Assembly: GCF_001613325.1 (NCBI RefSeq)
Contig: NZ_BDCD01000025.1
Span: forward strand, 62,001 to 126,000
DNA length: 64,000 nt
Source: Nocardia yamanashiensis NBRC 100130
GTDB taxonomy: Bacteria; Actinomycetota; Actinomycetes; Mycobacteriales; Mycobacteriaceae
Direction: 5' to 3'
Shown: in pieces, positions 35,550 to 43,574 of the stretch
Position numbering within the stretch: position 1 is the first letter of the stretch
Layout of the letters: every line of letters starts with the position of its first letter
The notes under the pieces: generated by a model
Told to the model about the DNA's origin: nothing
The model's input: the letters and a program-made list of their open reading frames with translations, nothing else
Database searches by the model: none
Translations under genes and position numbers: made by a program

Positions 35550-36725
35550 TCAGCCGCTCTGACCTGCGTTCGCGTGAGCCCATGCCGGTATATCGCCGCG
35601 ATCCAGGGCGACCGCCAGCAACTCCGGGAATCGATCCGGGGTGCAGGCGAAAGCGGGAATGCCGAGGGCGGCGAGCGCGGCGGCATTGTCGTGGTCGTAG
35701 GCGGGGGCGCCCTCGTCGGACAGGGCCAGCAGGACGATCACCTGTACGCCCGATTCCTTCATCGAGCGCATCCGTTTCAGCATCTCCGCGCGCACGCCGC
35801 CCTCGTACAGGTCGGAGATGAGCACGAACAGGGTGTTGGCGGGCCGGGTGATCAGCGATTGCGAATACGCGAGGGCGCGATTGATATCCGTGCCGCCGCC
35901 CAGCTGGGTGCCGAACAGCACCTCGACCGGATCCGAGAGCTTGTCGGTGAGATCCACGACGGCGGTGTCGAACACGACCAGGGAGGTCTTCAGCGAGCGC
36001 ATGGACGCCAGCACCGCGCCGAACACCGACGCGAACACCACGCTCGACGCCATCGACCCGGATTGGTCGATGGCCAGCACCACGTCCCGTTTGACGGCCT
36101 GCGCCTTGCGCCCGTACCCCACCAGCCGCTCCGGCACCACGGTGCGATGCTCAGGCAGGTAATTCGCGAGGTTCTTCCGAATAGTCCGATCCCAGTCGAT
36201 ATCCCGCAGCTTGGGCCGCGTCACCCGGGCCGCTCGGTTCAACGCCCCGCCGACCGCCGCCACCGTCTGCGCCGCGATCCGCCGCTCGATCTCCCGCACC
36301 ACCTGCTCCACCACGGTGCGCGCCGTCGCCTTGGTGGTCTCGGGCATCACCCGGTTCAAGCTCAGCAGCGTCCCCACCAGATGCACATCCGGCTCGACGG
36401 CCTCCAATAGTTCCGGCTCCAGCAGCAGCTCGGTCAGGTTCAACCGCTCCACCGCGTCCCGCTGCATCACCTCCACCACGGTCGACGGAAAGTACCGCCG
36501 GATATCCCCGAGCCACCGCGAAACCTGCGGCGCGGACCCACCCAGCCCACCCGCCTTCTTCCCCGCGTTCCCGCCGCGAGCCTCCGAGTCGTACAGCGCC
36601 CCCAGCGCGCGATCCATGGCGGCGTCATCGGCATTCCCCAATCCGCGCACCCCGGACTCGGATTCACCGGCGGCTCCCAGCACCATCCGCCACCGCCGCT
36701 CCCGCCCCTCATCCATCTCGCTCAC
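35550..36725 (-). CDS. VWA domain-containing protein of the MoxR/DUF5682 operon
   Basis: A 391-residue cytosolic protein. The von Willebrand factor A domain covers about 215-380 with an intact MIDAS: 'AIDQSGSM' (Asp-x-Ser-x-Ser type), 'GGGTDINRAL' for the Thr and 'LISDLYEGG' for the Asp. The N-terminal 200 residues are helical and include 'DWDRTIRKNLANYLPEHRT', a stretch shared by VWA proteins paired with MoxR ATPases. It should act as a metal-dependent adaptor for the MoxR AAA+ ring. Its GTG overlaps the stop of the DUF5682 gene by four bases (GTGA, 36722-36725), an alternative start being ATG nine bases on. Confidence 0.87.
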   Translation of the reverse strand: MSEMDEGRERRWRMVLGAAGESESGVRGLGNADDAAMDRALGALYDSEARGGNAGKKAGGLGGSAPQVSRWLGDIRRYFPSTVVEVMQRDAVERLNLTELLLEPELLEAVEPDVHLVGTLLSLNRVMPETTKATARTVVEQVVREIERRIAAQTVAAVGGALNRAARVTRPKLRDIDWDRTIRKNLANYLPEHRTVVPERLVGYGRKAQAVKRDVVLAIDQSGSMASSVVFASVFGAVLASMRSLKTSLVVFDTAVVDLTDKLSDPVEVLFGTQLGGGTDINRALAYSQSLITRPANTLFVLISDLYEGGVRAEMLKRMRSMKESGVQVIVLLALSDEGAPAYDHDNAAALAALGIPAFACTPDRFPELLAVALDRGDIPAWAHANAGQSG

Positions 36726-39007
36726 GCCATCCCCTCCGACTCGTATGCCCCACGCGGCATTTCGTTCTCGCCGTCCCCCATGTCGTCATTCCGGCGTGCT
36801 TCCGGCCGGAATCTCACCGATAGCCCCAAGATCTCCGTTGCTGCCCCGAGCGCCAATTCACCGCGTGCGATGTCGTATTCGGCGGTCTTCGCGCTGACGG
36901 TGGCCGTCCCGTGCCGGACCGCCTGCCCGATCGCCTGTCGTTCCCCGGTGTCGAACGCGCCGAAAGTGCGGCGCAGCAAGGGAAGTGTGGCCAGGAACTG
37001 CTGTTCGTCCAGGCCGCTGAGCCAATTATCGATGAGCGACAGCAGGTTTCGGTCGTGCACGAGCAGCAGGCCCCGGCCGCCCAGGAAACCGTCGACCCAG
37101 GCGGCTTTGTCGATCGGGGTGCGGCCCACGGAGAGCGCCGCGGATAGTCGGCGCGCGGATTCGTCGGCGTCGATCAGTTCGGCATCGCTGAGCAGGCGGA
37201 CGGCGCGTCCGGCCAGGCCGCCGTGGATATCGTCGCGGTCGGCGAGATCGCGCAGGGCGGTGTACCAGGTGGCGTCGGCCCATTGGTCGGCTCGGGTCGA
37301 AAGTGCCTGGTGGACCGCGTCGATCAGGGCGCGCAGGGCGTTCGCGGCATCGGTGTCCAGGCCGGTGGCGGCGCCGGCCAGGCCGGTGCAGGAGCGCAGC
37401 AGCAGGCTGTCGGCGACCCGGGTCAGGGCGACCGTGTCGGTTTTCCGGACGTCGCCGTAGCGCAGGGTGCGGAGCACTCCGGGCAGCGCCGCGAGCAGGT
37501 GGGTGACGTCGTGATCCAGTGCCGCAACGGATTCCAGACGCGTGACCAAGGGTGCGGTCGCGCCGGTGAGGTCCGCCGTCAGCGCCGCTTCCAGCGCGGT
37601 AGCGACCACGCCCACGGTGGCATCGGGGTAGGCGACTTTGTCGAGCACCTTCGCCTCGGCGGCGGTGCGCAAGGTCGTGCCCCAGCGCGCCGCCTCCACG
37701 ATGGCGATGGCCAGCTCCGGCCGCCATTGCAGGGTCCAGGTCTCCCGGAAGGTTCCGGTGGCCCGCACCTGACTGTCGGTGAGCTGCCCCCATTCGATGC
37801 CGAGCAGCCGGAGCCGGTGCAGCAGGCGCGATTTCGCCAGCCCGCTGTCGGTGCGCAGATCCAGATCCACGGTGCGCGCCTGCGGCTGCTGCTTCAGGCG
37901 CAGCGACCGGGCCTGGGCGCGCAGGTCGGCTTCCAGCGGCACGGTGGGCGTGTCGGCGGGCACGGAACCCAGCGCCTCGCCCACCACCAGCTCGGTGCTG
38001 ACCAGCCGCAGCATGGTCTCGTCCCCGTCGCAGAGCACCGCGCGGGTGGCCTCGGTGACCTCCGACAGTCCGGCCAGCGGCCGTTCGCGCAGGGTGGCCA
38101 GGGTGTCGGCGAGCCGGACCGCTTCGATGACGTGCGCACTCGACACCGGAAGATCGTGTGCGCGCAGCATTCCCGCGACCTTGGTGAGCCAGCGGACGAT
38201 GGGCTGCTCGGTCTGCGTGAACAGGTGGTGATACCAGCCGGGCGAGGTGATGCCGGCCCCGTACCCGGACGAGCTGGACAGCCGGGCGTGCGTCCACGGC
38301 ACCCAGGTCAAGGTGGCTTTGCCTTTGGGCAGGCCCTTCAGCAGCCGGGCGTCGGGTGCGGCCGGTCCGAGCTTGCCCGTCAGCGCCGGACCGTGCCAGG
38401 CCCCGCACACGATGGCGAGCCGTCGCGCGCCGTCCTTCAACGTCTTCCGCATGACCTGCCGCATGTACGCCTCGCGGCGCAGCGTGTGCTCGTCGATGTC
38501 GGCGGTCTCCCGCAAGGCGGTCATGGCCTCGTTGACGGCATCGAAAATATCGGCGTCCGAGGCGGATTCGACGAAGGCGTCCCACCAGCGCTCGGCATCG
38601 TCGTAGCCGCCCGCCGCGGCGAGTTCGGCGAGCGGGTCGGTGCGGTCGCCGGGTTCGCTCGCCAGGGCCAGCGTCATGGCCGCCGGGAGATCGAAAAACC
38701 GCGCGGTGACCGCGTTCTCGGCCGCGTACGAGAGCGCCTGCCATTCGGGGGAGAACACCGCGAACGGCCACAGGGCGGCCCGCGCCGGTTCGTCCGGGTG
38801 ATAGCCGAGCAAGGCCACCGGCGGTTCCATGCCCTCGGCGGTGACATAGCCGATGAGCGGGTCGGCGTCGGCCGGGCCTTCGATGAGAATCGCGTCCGGG
38901 CCGAACTTCTCTAGCGCCAGCCGCAGCGAACGCGCCGAACCCGGCCCGTGATGGCGGATGCCGAAGATCCGGGTCTCCGCCGCCACGGCGCTTGTCGCGG
39001 CCGTCAT
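36722..39007 (-). CDS. DUF5682 family protein of the MoxR/VWA operon
   Basis: A 761-residue soluble protein. It opens with 'IFGIRHHGPGSARSLRLAL' followed by 'ILIEGPADADPLIGYV', the hallmarks of the DUF5682 family. 'LAIVCGAWHGPAL' near the end of the first third is another conserved stretch. The rest is helical with many Arg and Asp. No activity is known; the G-I-R-H-H-G-P-G-S start recalls hydrolase-like folds but no catalytic set is certain. The ATG overlaps the MoxR stop by one base, and its own 3' end carries a hairpin repeat at 36785-36816 within the coding sequence. Confidence 0.82.
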   Translation of the reverse strand: MTAATSAVAAETRIFGIRHHGPGSARSLRLALEKFGPDAILIEGPADADPLIGYVTAEGMEPPVALLGYHPDEPARAALWPFAVFSPEWQALSYAAENAVTARFFDLPAAMTLALASEPGDRTDPLAELAAAGGYDDAERWWDAFVESASDADIFDAVNEAMTALRETADIDEHTLRREAYMRQVMRKTLKDGARRLAIVCGAWHGPALTGKLGPAAPDARLLKGLPKGKATLTWVPWTHARLSSSSGYGAGITSPGWYHHLFTQTEQPIVRWLTKVAGMLRAHDLPVSSAHVIEAVRLADTLATLRERPLAGLSEVTEATRAVLCDGDETMLRLVSTELVVGEALGSVPADTPTVPLEADLRAQARSLRLKQQPQARTVDLDLRTDSGLAKSRLLHRLRLLGIEWGQLTDSQVRATGTFRETWTLQWRPELAIAIVEAARWGTTLRTAAEAKVLDKVAYPDATVGVVATALEAALTADLTGATAPLVTRLESVAALDHDVTHLLAALPGVLRTLRYGDVRKTDTVALTRVADSLLLRSCTGLAGAATGLDTDAANALRALIDAVHQALSTRADQWADATWYTALRDLADRDDIHGGLAGRAVRLLSDAELIDADESARRLSAALSVGRTPIDKAAWVDGFLGGRGLLLVHDRNLLSLIDNWLSGLDEQQFLATLPLLRRTFGAFDTGERQAIGQAVRHGTATVSAKTAEYDIARGELALGAATEILGLSVRFRPEARRNDDMGDGENEMPRGAYESEGMA
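36785..36816. repeat. Copy 2 of a dispersed hairpin repeat, inside a coding region
   Basis: 'ATTCCGGC' at 36788-36795 pairs with 'GCCGGAAT' at 36805-36812 around a 9-base loop. The same layout (8-9-8) is seen at 7897-7921 with C-G replaced by T-A in the stem, and the flanking bases GTCAT also agree. This copy sits in the last 40 codons of the DUF5682 gene. Confidence 0.65.
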
Positions 39008-40104
39008 CAGCTCACCTCGCGGCAGGCCCGGTAGAAGTCGGCCCAGTCGGCGCGCCGGCGCACCACGGCCTCCAGGTATTCGGTCCACACCACCGCGTCC
39101 GCCACCGGATCCTTGACCACCGCGCCCAGCACCGCGCCCGCGATATCGGCGGACCGCAGCACCCCGTCCCCGAAATGCGCGGCCAGCGCCAGGCCATTGG
39201 TGATGACCGAGATGGCCTCGGCCGTGGACAGCGTGCCCGACGGCGATTTCAGTTTGGTGCGCCCGTCCGCCGTACTGCCCGAACGCAGTTCGCGGAACAC
39301 CCGCACCACCCGGCGCACCTCCTCGGCGGCGGCCGGTACGGCGGGCAATTCCAGTGCGGCGCCGAGCTGTTCGACCCGCCGGGTGACGATGGCGACCTCT
39401 TCGTCCTCGTCGGCGGGCAGCGGCAGCACCACGGTATTGAAGCGGCGGCGCAGCGCGGAGGACAGTTCGTTGACGCCGCGGTCGCGGTCGTTGGCGGTGG
39501 CGATCAGGTTGAAGCCCTTGGCCGCCTGAACTTCCGTGCCGAGTTCGGGCACCGGCAGCGTCTTCTCCGACAGCACGGTGATGAGCGCGTCCTGCACATC
39601 CGAGGGGATGCGGGTCAGCTCCTCCAGCCGCGCGATGCCGCCGGAGCGCATGGCGGTCATGATCGGCGAGGGCACCAGCGCCGCGTCGCTCGGCCCTTCG
39701 GCCAGCAGCCGGGCATAGTTCCAGCCGTAGCGGATGGACTCCTCGGCCGTGCCCGAAGTGCCCTGCACCAGCAGTGTGGAGCGTCCCGACACGGCCGCCG
39801 CGAGATGTTCCGACACCCAGGTTTTGGCGGTGCCCGGCACGCCGATGAGCAGCAGCGCCCGATCGGTGGCGAGGGTGGCGACCGCGACCTCCATGAGCCG
39901 GCGCGGGCCCACGTACTTGGGGCTGATCACGGTGCCGTCGGCGAGCGTGCCGCCCAGCAGATAGGTGACCACCGCCCACGGCGAGAGCCGCCACGACGGC
40001 GGGCGCGGGCGATCATCGTTCGCGGCCAGCGCGGCGAGTTCGGCGGCGAAGGCCTGTTCGGCGTGCGGGCGCAGCAGCGCGCCGGGCTCCTCGATGATGG
40101 TCAC
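39007..40104 (-). CDS. MoxR-family AAA+ ATPase
   Basis: A 365-residue AAA+ protein. Walker A is 'GVPGTAKT' at 88-95. The Walker B equivalent reads 'IARLEELTRI', with Glu-Glu in place of Asp-Glu, as I recall for this particular MoxR branch. 'LIATANDRDRGVNELSSALRRRF' contains sensor 1 and the arginine finger. MoxR proteins work with a VWA partner as a chaperone or for metal or cofactor insertion. GTG at 40104 overlaps the stop of the upstream fusion gene by four bases (GTGA). It also overlaps the DUF5682 start by one base, so translation is coupled across the operon. Confidence 0.9.
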   Translation of the reverse strand: MTIIEEPGALLRPHAEQAFAAELAALAANDDRPRPPSWRLSPWAVVTYLLGGTLADGTVISPKYVGPRRLMEVAVATLATDRALLLIGVPGTAKTWVSEHLAAAVSGRSTLLVQGTSGTAEESIRYGWNYARLLAEGPSDAALVPSPIMTAMRSGGIARLEELTRIPSDVQDALITVLSEKTLPVPELGTEVQAAKGFNLIATANDRDRGVNELSSALRRRFNTVVLPLPADEDEEVAIVTRRVEQLGAALELPAVPAAAEEVRRVVRVFRELRSGSTADGRTKLKSPSGTLSTAEAISVITNGLALAAHFGDGVLRSADIAGAVLGAVVKDPVADAVVWTEYLEAVVRRRADWADFYRACREVS

Positions 40105-42794
40105 TGCAGCTCCTCGAGCATCGTCTGGCGTTGAATGAGGTCGTGGGCGAGCTGGTCGAAAGCCTGCTCCCAGTAGGGATCTCCGCATTTGCGGGCGATG
40201 GCGGTGACCAGGGGCGCCGCGGTCACCGGGAAGTGCGCGGACGCGGCGCGGAACAGGGTGCGATAGGACCCGGGCACCAGGCTCGGCCCGCCCGGCCGGT
40301 CGGCGGACAGCTGGGCGCGCTCCAGCAGCAGCCGTAATACGTGTTCGGCCATGGCGTCCGGCCACGGATGCGGCACCGCCCGCAACAGCGATTCGATCTC
40401 GGCCAGCCAGCTGCTGTCCAGCCGGCGCAGATGCCGGACCTGATCGGGCAAGGGCTGCAACGCGAACAACTCGCGCAGCTTGTCGCTGTCGGCGGCCCCG
40501 GCCGGAGTGGCGGCGTAGCTCGCGAACAGCACCCGCGCCCATTCCGGATTCCGTTGCGCCAGCGCCGCATCCGCCCAGCCCGCGAACAAGGCTCCGCGTA
40601 TCTCCTCGGCGACCGCGACCTCCATCGCCTGCTCCGCCGATCCGAGCACTCGCTCCCAGTGCCGCAACGGCGTCCCCGCCACCACCCGCTGCAACCATTC
40701 CCCCGACAGGTCCGGCGCGCCGTCCGCCCGATAACTGGTGTACCCGTACGAATCCCCGACGCCGTCCCGCCGCGCCGAATCGTCCAGTACGCCCGGCCCC
40801 GTGGTGGTGAGCCGAGGCCGCAGGGGTCCCGCGCCGAAGTTCAGCCACGCCTGCGCCCGGCCCGCCATCCGGCCCGCGAACGCCGAGTCCGGCAGCCGCG
40901 CGAGCAGGTCCGCCGCCAGCCGCCGCACCTCCGCCCGCCGATCATCGAGCGCGCGTTCCAGCAAGTCCTCGTCCGCGAGCGAAAGCCCGGGCCCCAGTAT
41001 GGCCAGCAGCTCGGCCTTCCCGGCCCCGGACTCCGTATCCCACGATGCCGCCAGCGCCTCCCGCGCCGCCCCCGCATCCTCCCGCCGCACCTGCGCCAGC
41101 CACTGCCGCCGCTCGGCGGGCCGCCCGTGCGACCACACCGCCGGATCGCCGAAATCGGCCCGCACCAGCGTCCGCCACCCTGGATGCAGCCCGGCCAGCC
41201 ACCGCCCCCGCGCTCCCGCCATCCGCAACAGCGGTTCCCGATGCGCCGCAAGCCCTTTCGCTCGCTCCAGCACCACACTGACCAGCCCGTCCGGCACCCG
41301 ATAGTCGTACGGCCCAGCCGCGGCGAACCACTCCGCCAGGAACGGCGAATTGGTTGTCAGCAGCTTCGCCAGCCGCCCCGCCGCCGCCCGCGGCAGCACG
41401 CTCCGCCCGTCGTCGTCGGACACCGCGCCCAACTCGGCCGTCTCGGGGAGCACGCCGCCACGGGCGAAACAGTCCTGCAGCCCAACGGTTTCGAGCAGTG
41501 CAACTGCCGGATCGCCGGCCGCGCCCGCCTCTTCACCGGCGGTAGTCGTGAGGTCGAGTCGCGCTACCCCGGCGGGGTTTTCGTCAGCGGCAGTCGGCAC
41601 TTCCGAGCTGCTCGCGGTGGGCCGGGATGTCAGGCTCGCCGCCAATGCCGCTACGGGAGCGGGCAATTCGGCGGTGTGCGTGGCGCGGCGGGCGGTGCCG
41701 ACCAAGGCGGTCGAAACCAGTTCCGCGAGGGTCTCATCCGGGGCGGGCGGGGTCATGGGGAGGCCGGTCGGGTTTCCCTCGCCGGCGCCGGCGTCCACGA
41801 TCTCGCCCGCCGTGAAGGCGGAGAGGGGCAGGAGGCCGGCGGCCGTCCATTCGCCGATCACCGTGACCGGGTGGCCGCCGGAGAGGCCGAGCAGGCGCCA
41901 CGGTTCGCCGTCGCCGATCGCGACCGGGAGGGCGGTGCCGTCGGATTCGACCAGATGCCAGTCGTTTTCGTGGCAGACGGGCACCACGTCGGTGAGGATG
42001 ACCGGCCAGGCGCGCAGGAAGGGGTCCGCGCCGACTGCCCGGGCGTAGGTGTTCAGGGCTGCCGCGATGGTGCCCGGATCCTGGTCTCCTGGAAGTGCGG
42101 TGCGGGGGAGGGAAGTGAAGGGGTCGGGGAGGGTGTGGCGGGTGCCCCAGAGAGCGCGCAAGGGGGCGGCGGCGGGGTAGAAGTGCAGGTCGGCTTCGAT
42201 CAGGTGGCCGGGGGGTGGGGTGTCCGGCGGGAAGGTGGGGGAGCCGTGGTGGTGGTCGATGAGCAGGGCCCAGCGGGTGGTGGTGCGGCCCAGCAGGAGG
42301 GTGCGGCGGGTGTAGAGGGCCTCGTCGGAGGTGATGCGGGTGGAGAGCACCATCCATTGGTCCCGGACGGGCGGCTGGGCGCGGACCGAGTCGACCGGGG
42401 TGGAGTAGCCGATGTGGCTGCGGATGCTGGCGCGCAGGGCGGGGGAGAGGCCGTCGAGACGGCGGTGGGCGACGGCCAGCAAATGCAGGCGGGCGTACTC
42501 GCGCAGGAGTTGCTGTGGCCAGTCGGGGCCGGCGGTGAGGAGGGGGAGGCGGCGCAGGGCACCGGCCACGCCGGGGGCTTGAGCGTCGACCATGCGGCGG
42601 GCCATGGTGTCGAAAGCCAGGTAGGAGCGGTCGGTCTGGGCGAGGCCGGTGCGGACCTGGTCGGTGAGCCAGATGTCCAGGTCGGCGAGCCCGGCGGTGA
42701 CGCGGGCGTGGCGTTTCTCGGCGCTGGTGGCGGCGCGCGGCGACGCCGCGGCGGCCGGTGCCGGGGTCGATTCGGGTGTGCCGGCAATCGCCAT
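40101..42794 (-). CDS. Fusion of SWIM-associated C-terminal domain with DUF5691
   Basis: An 897-residue soluble protein made of two parts. Residues about 25-330 ('EKRHARVTAGLADLDIWL', 'RMVDAQAPGVAGALRRL', 'LLAVAHRRLDGL', 'ADLHFYPAAAPLRALWG') match the region that follows the zinc finger in SWIM zinc-finger family proteins. Residues about 355-897, starting 'LAELVSTALVGTARR', match DUF5691, which is usually a separate gene next to the SWIM gene. The SWIM motif itself (C-x-C-x(n)-C-x-H) is absent: no cysteine pair precedes the first part, and none is found in other frames upstream. It is the first gene of the operon with MoxR, DUF5682 and VWA. ATG at 42794. Confidence 0.75.
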   Translation of the reverse strand: MAIAGTPESTPAPAAAASPRAATSAEKRHARVTAGLADLDIWLTDQVRTGLAQTDRSYLAFDTMARRMVDAQAPGVAGALRRLPLLTAGPDWPQQLLREYARLHLLAVAHRRLDGLSPALRASIRSHIGYSTPVDSVRAQPPVRDQWMVLSTRITSDEALYTRRTLLLGRTTTRWALLIDHHHGSPTFPPDTPPPGHLIEADLHFYPAAAPLRALWGTRHTLPDPFTSLPRTALPGDQDPGTIAAALNTYARAVGADPFLRAWPVILTDVVPVCHENDWHLVESDGTALPVAIGDGEPWRLLGLSGGHPVTVIGEWTAAGLLPLSAFTAGEIVDAGAGEGNPTGLPMTPPAPDETLAELVSTALVGTARRATHTAELPAPVAALAASLTSRPTASSSEVPTAADENPAGVARLDLTTTAGEEAGAAGDPAVALLETVGLQDCFARGGVLPETAELGAVSDDDGRSVLPRAAAGRLAKLLTTNSPFLAEWFAAAGPYDYRVPDGLVSVVLERAKGLAAHREPLLRMAGARGRWLAGLHPGWRTLVRADFGDPAVWSHGRPAERRQWLAQVRREDAGAAREALAASWDTESGAGKAELLAILGPGLSLADEDLLERALDDRRAEVRRLAADLLARLPDSAFAGRMAGRAQAWLNFGAGPLRPRLTTTGPGVLDDSARRDGVGDSYGYTSYRADGAPDLSGEWLQRVVAGTPLRHWERVLGSAEQAMEVAVAEEIRGALFAGWADAALAQRNPEWARVLFASYAATPAGAADSDKLRELFALQPLPDQVRHLRRLDSSWLAEIESLLRAVPHPWPDAMAEHVLRLLLERAQLSADRPGGPSLVPGSYRTLFRAASAHFPVTAAPLVTAIARKCGDPYWEQAFDQLAHDLIQRQTMLEELQ

Positions 42795-42977
42795 CGGGCC
42801 TCCCCCTTCCGTGTCGACTCAAGTTCTATCGGAGGGCACCGACAAGTATCGGCGGCGAGCGGACAAGGTGAAAAGGCGTGCGCGTAAGCCTGATTCGGCA
42901 AACTCGCAGCGACTGCGGCGCTTCGCCCGCCGCGCGCTCCCGCGACCCGCTGACCGCCGCCCGGTAGGGTGCCCGAT

Positions 42978-43256
42978 ATGCCGCGTGTCGCGATCGAATA
43001 CTGCACCCAGTGCCGCTGGCTGCTCCGGGCCGGCTGGATGGCCCAGGAATTGCTCACCACCTTCGCCACCGACCTGTCCGAGGTGGCGCTGGTTCCCGGC
43101 GAGGGCGGCGTCTTCCGCATCACGGTGGACGGCGAGCAGATCTGGGAACGCAAGGCGGACGGCGGTTTTCCCGATATCGCCGTCCTCAAACAGCGCGTCC
43201 GCGACCGGGTCGCCCCCGATCGCTCGCTCGGTCACGCCGACAAGCGCGCGGACTAG
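42978..43256 (+). CDS. SelT/SelW/SelH (Rdx) family thioredoxin-like protein
   Basis: A 92-residue protein with the redox motif C-x-x-C at Cys9 and Cys12 ('EYCTQC') in the first strand, as in the SelW/SelT family, where Sec may replace the second Cys; here both are Cys. 'GGVFRITVDGEQIWERK' and 'GGFPDIAVLKQRVRD' are the typical strand and final helix. It probably acts in thiol redox in the cytosol. ATG at 42978 is preferred to GTG at 42969. Its TAG stop lies within a CTAG palindrome that also gives the stop of the convergent FmdB-like gene. Confidence 0.85.
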   Translation: MPRVAIEYCTQCRWLLRAGWMAQELLTTFATDLSEVALVPGEGGVFRITVDGEQIWERKADGGFPDIAVLKQRVRDRVAPDRSLGHADKRAD

Positions 43257-43477
43257 CAGCAGCCCCCGCCGCCGCAGCAGCCGCCGCCGGACGCCATGGG
43301 CGGGACCGCCGCCGCGCTGGGCGCACTGCCGCGCGTCACGGTCCCGAAGGTGGTCAGCAGTTTGACGGTGTCGTCGTGCCCCTGCGGGCAGCTCGCCGGA
43401 TCCGAGGATTCGGCCATCGGGCGGTTCATTTCGAAGGTGTCGCCGCAGCTGCGGCAGCGATAGGCATAACTCGGCAC
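43253..43477 (-). CDS. FmdB family zinc-ribbon protein with Gly-Cys tail
   Basis: A 74-residue protein. 'YRCRSCGDTFE' and the later 'SCPQGH' supply the Cys/His ligands of an FmdB-type zinc ribbon. The C-terminus is 'SGGGCCGGGGCC', four cysteines in a glycine tail that could bind metal. Family members are thought to be regulatory or metal-handling, with little proven. GTG at 43477 gives the standard family start 'MPSYAYRC'; the frame extends to 43519 but those residues do not fit the family. Its stop shares four bases with that of the SelW-like gene. Confidence 0.83.
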   Translation of the reverse strand: MPSYAYRCRSCGDTFEMNRPMAESSDPASCPQGHDDTVKLLTTFGTVTRGSAPSAAAVPPMASGGGCCGGGGCC

Positions 43478-43574
43478 GCGCCCGAGGGTAGACCACGCCG
43501 CGCCGCTCGCCATCGCCATCCGCGCTCCCGATCACCCAGTACCCTCGAATTTACGGAGTACAGAGGAGGTTGGT

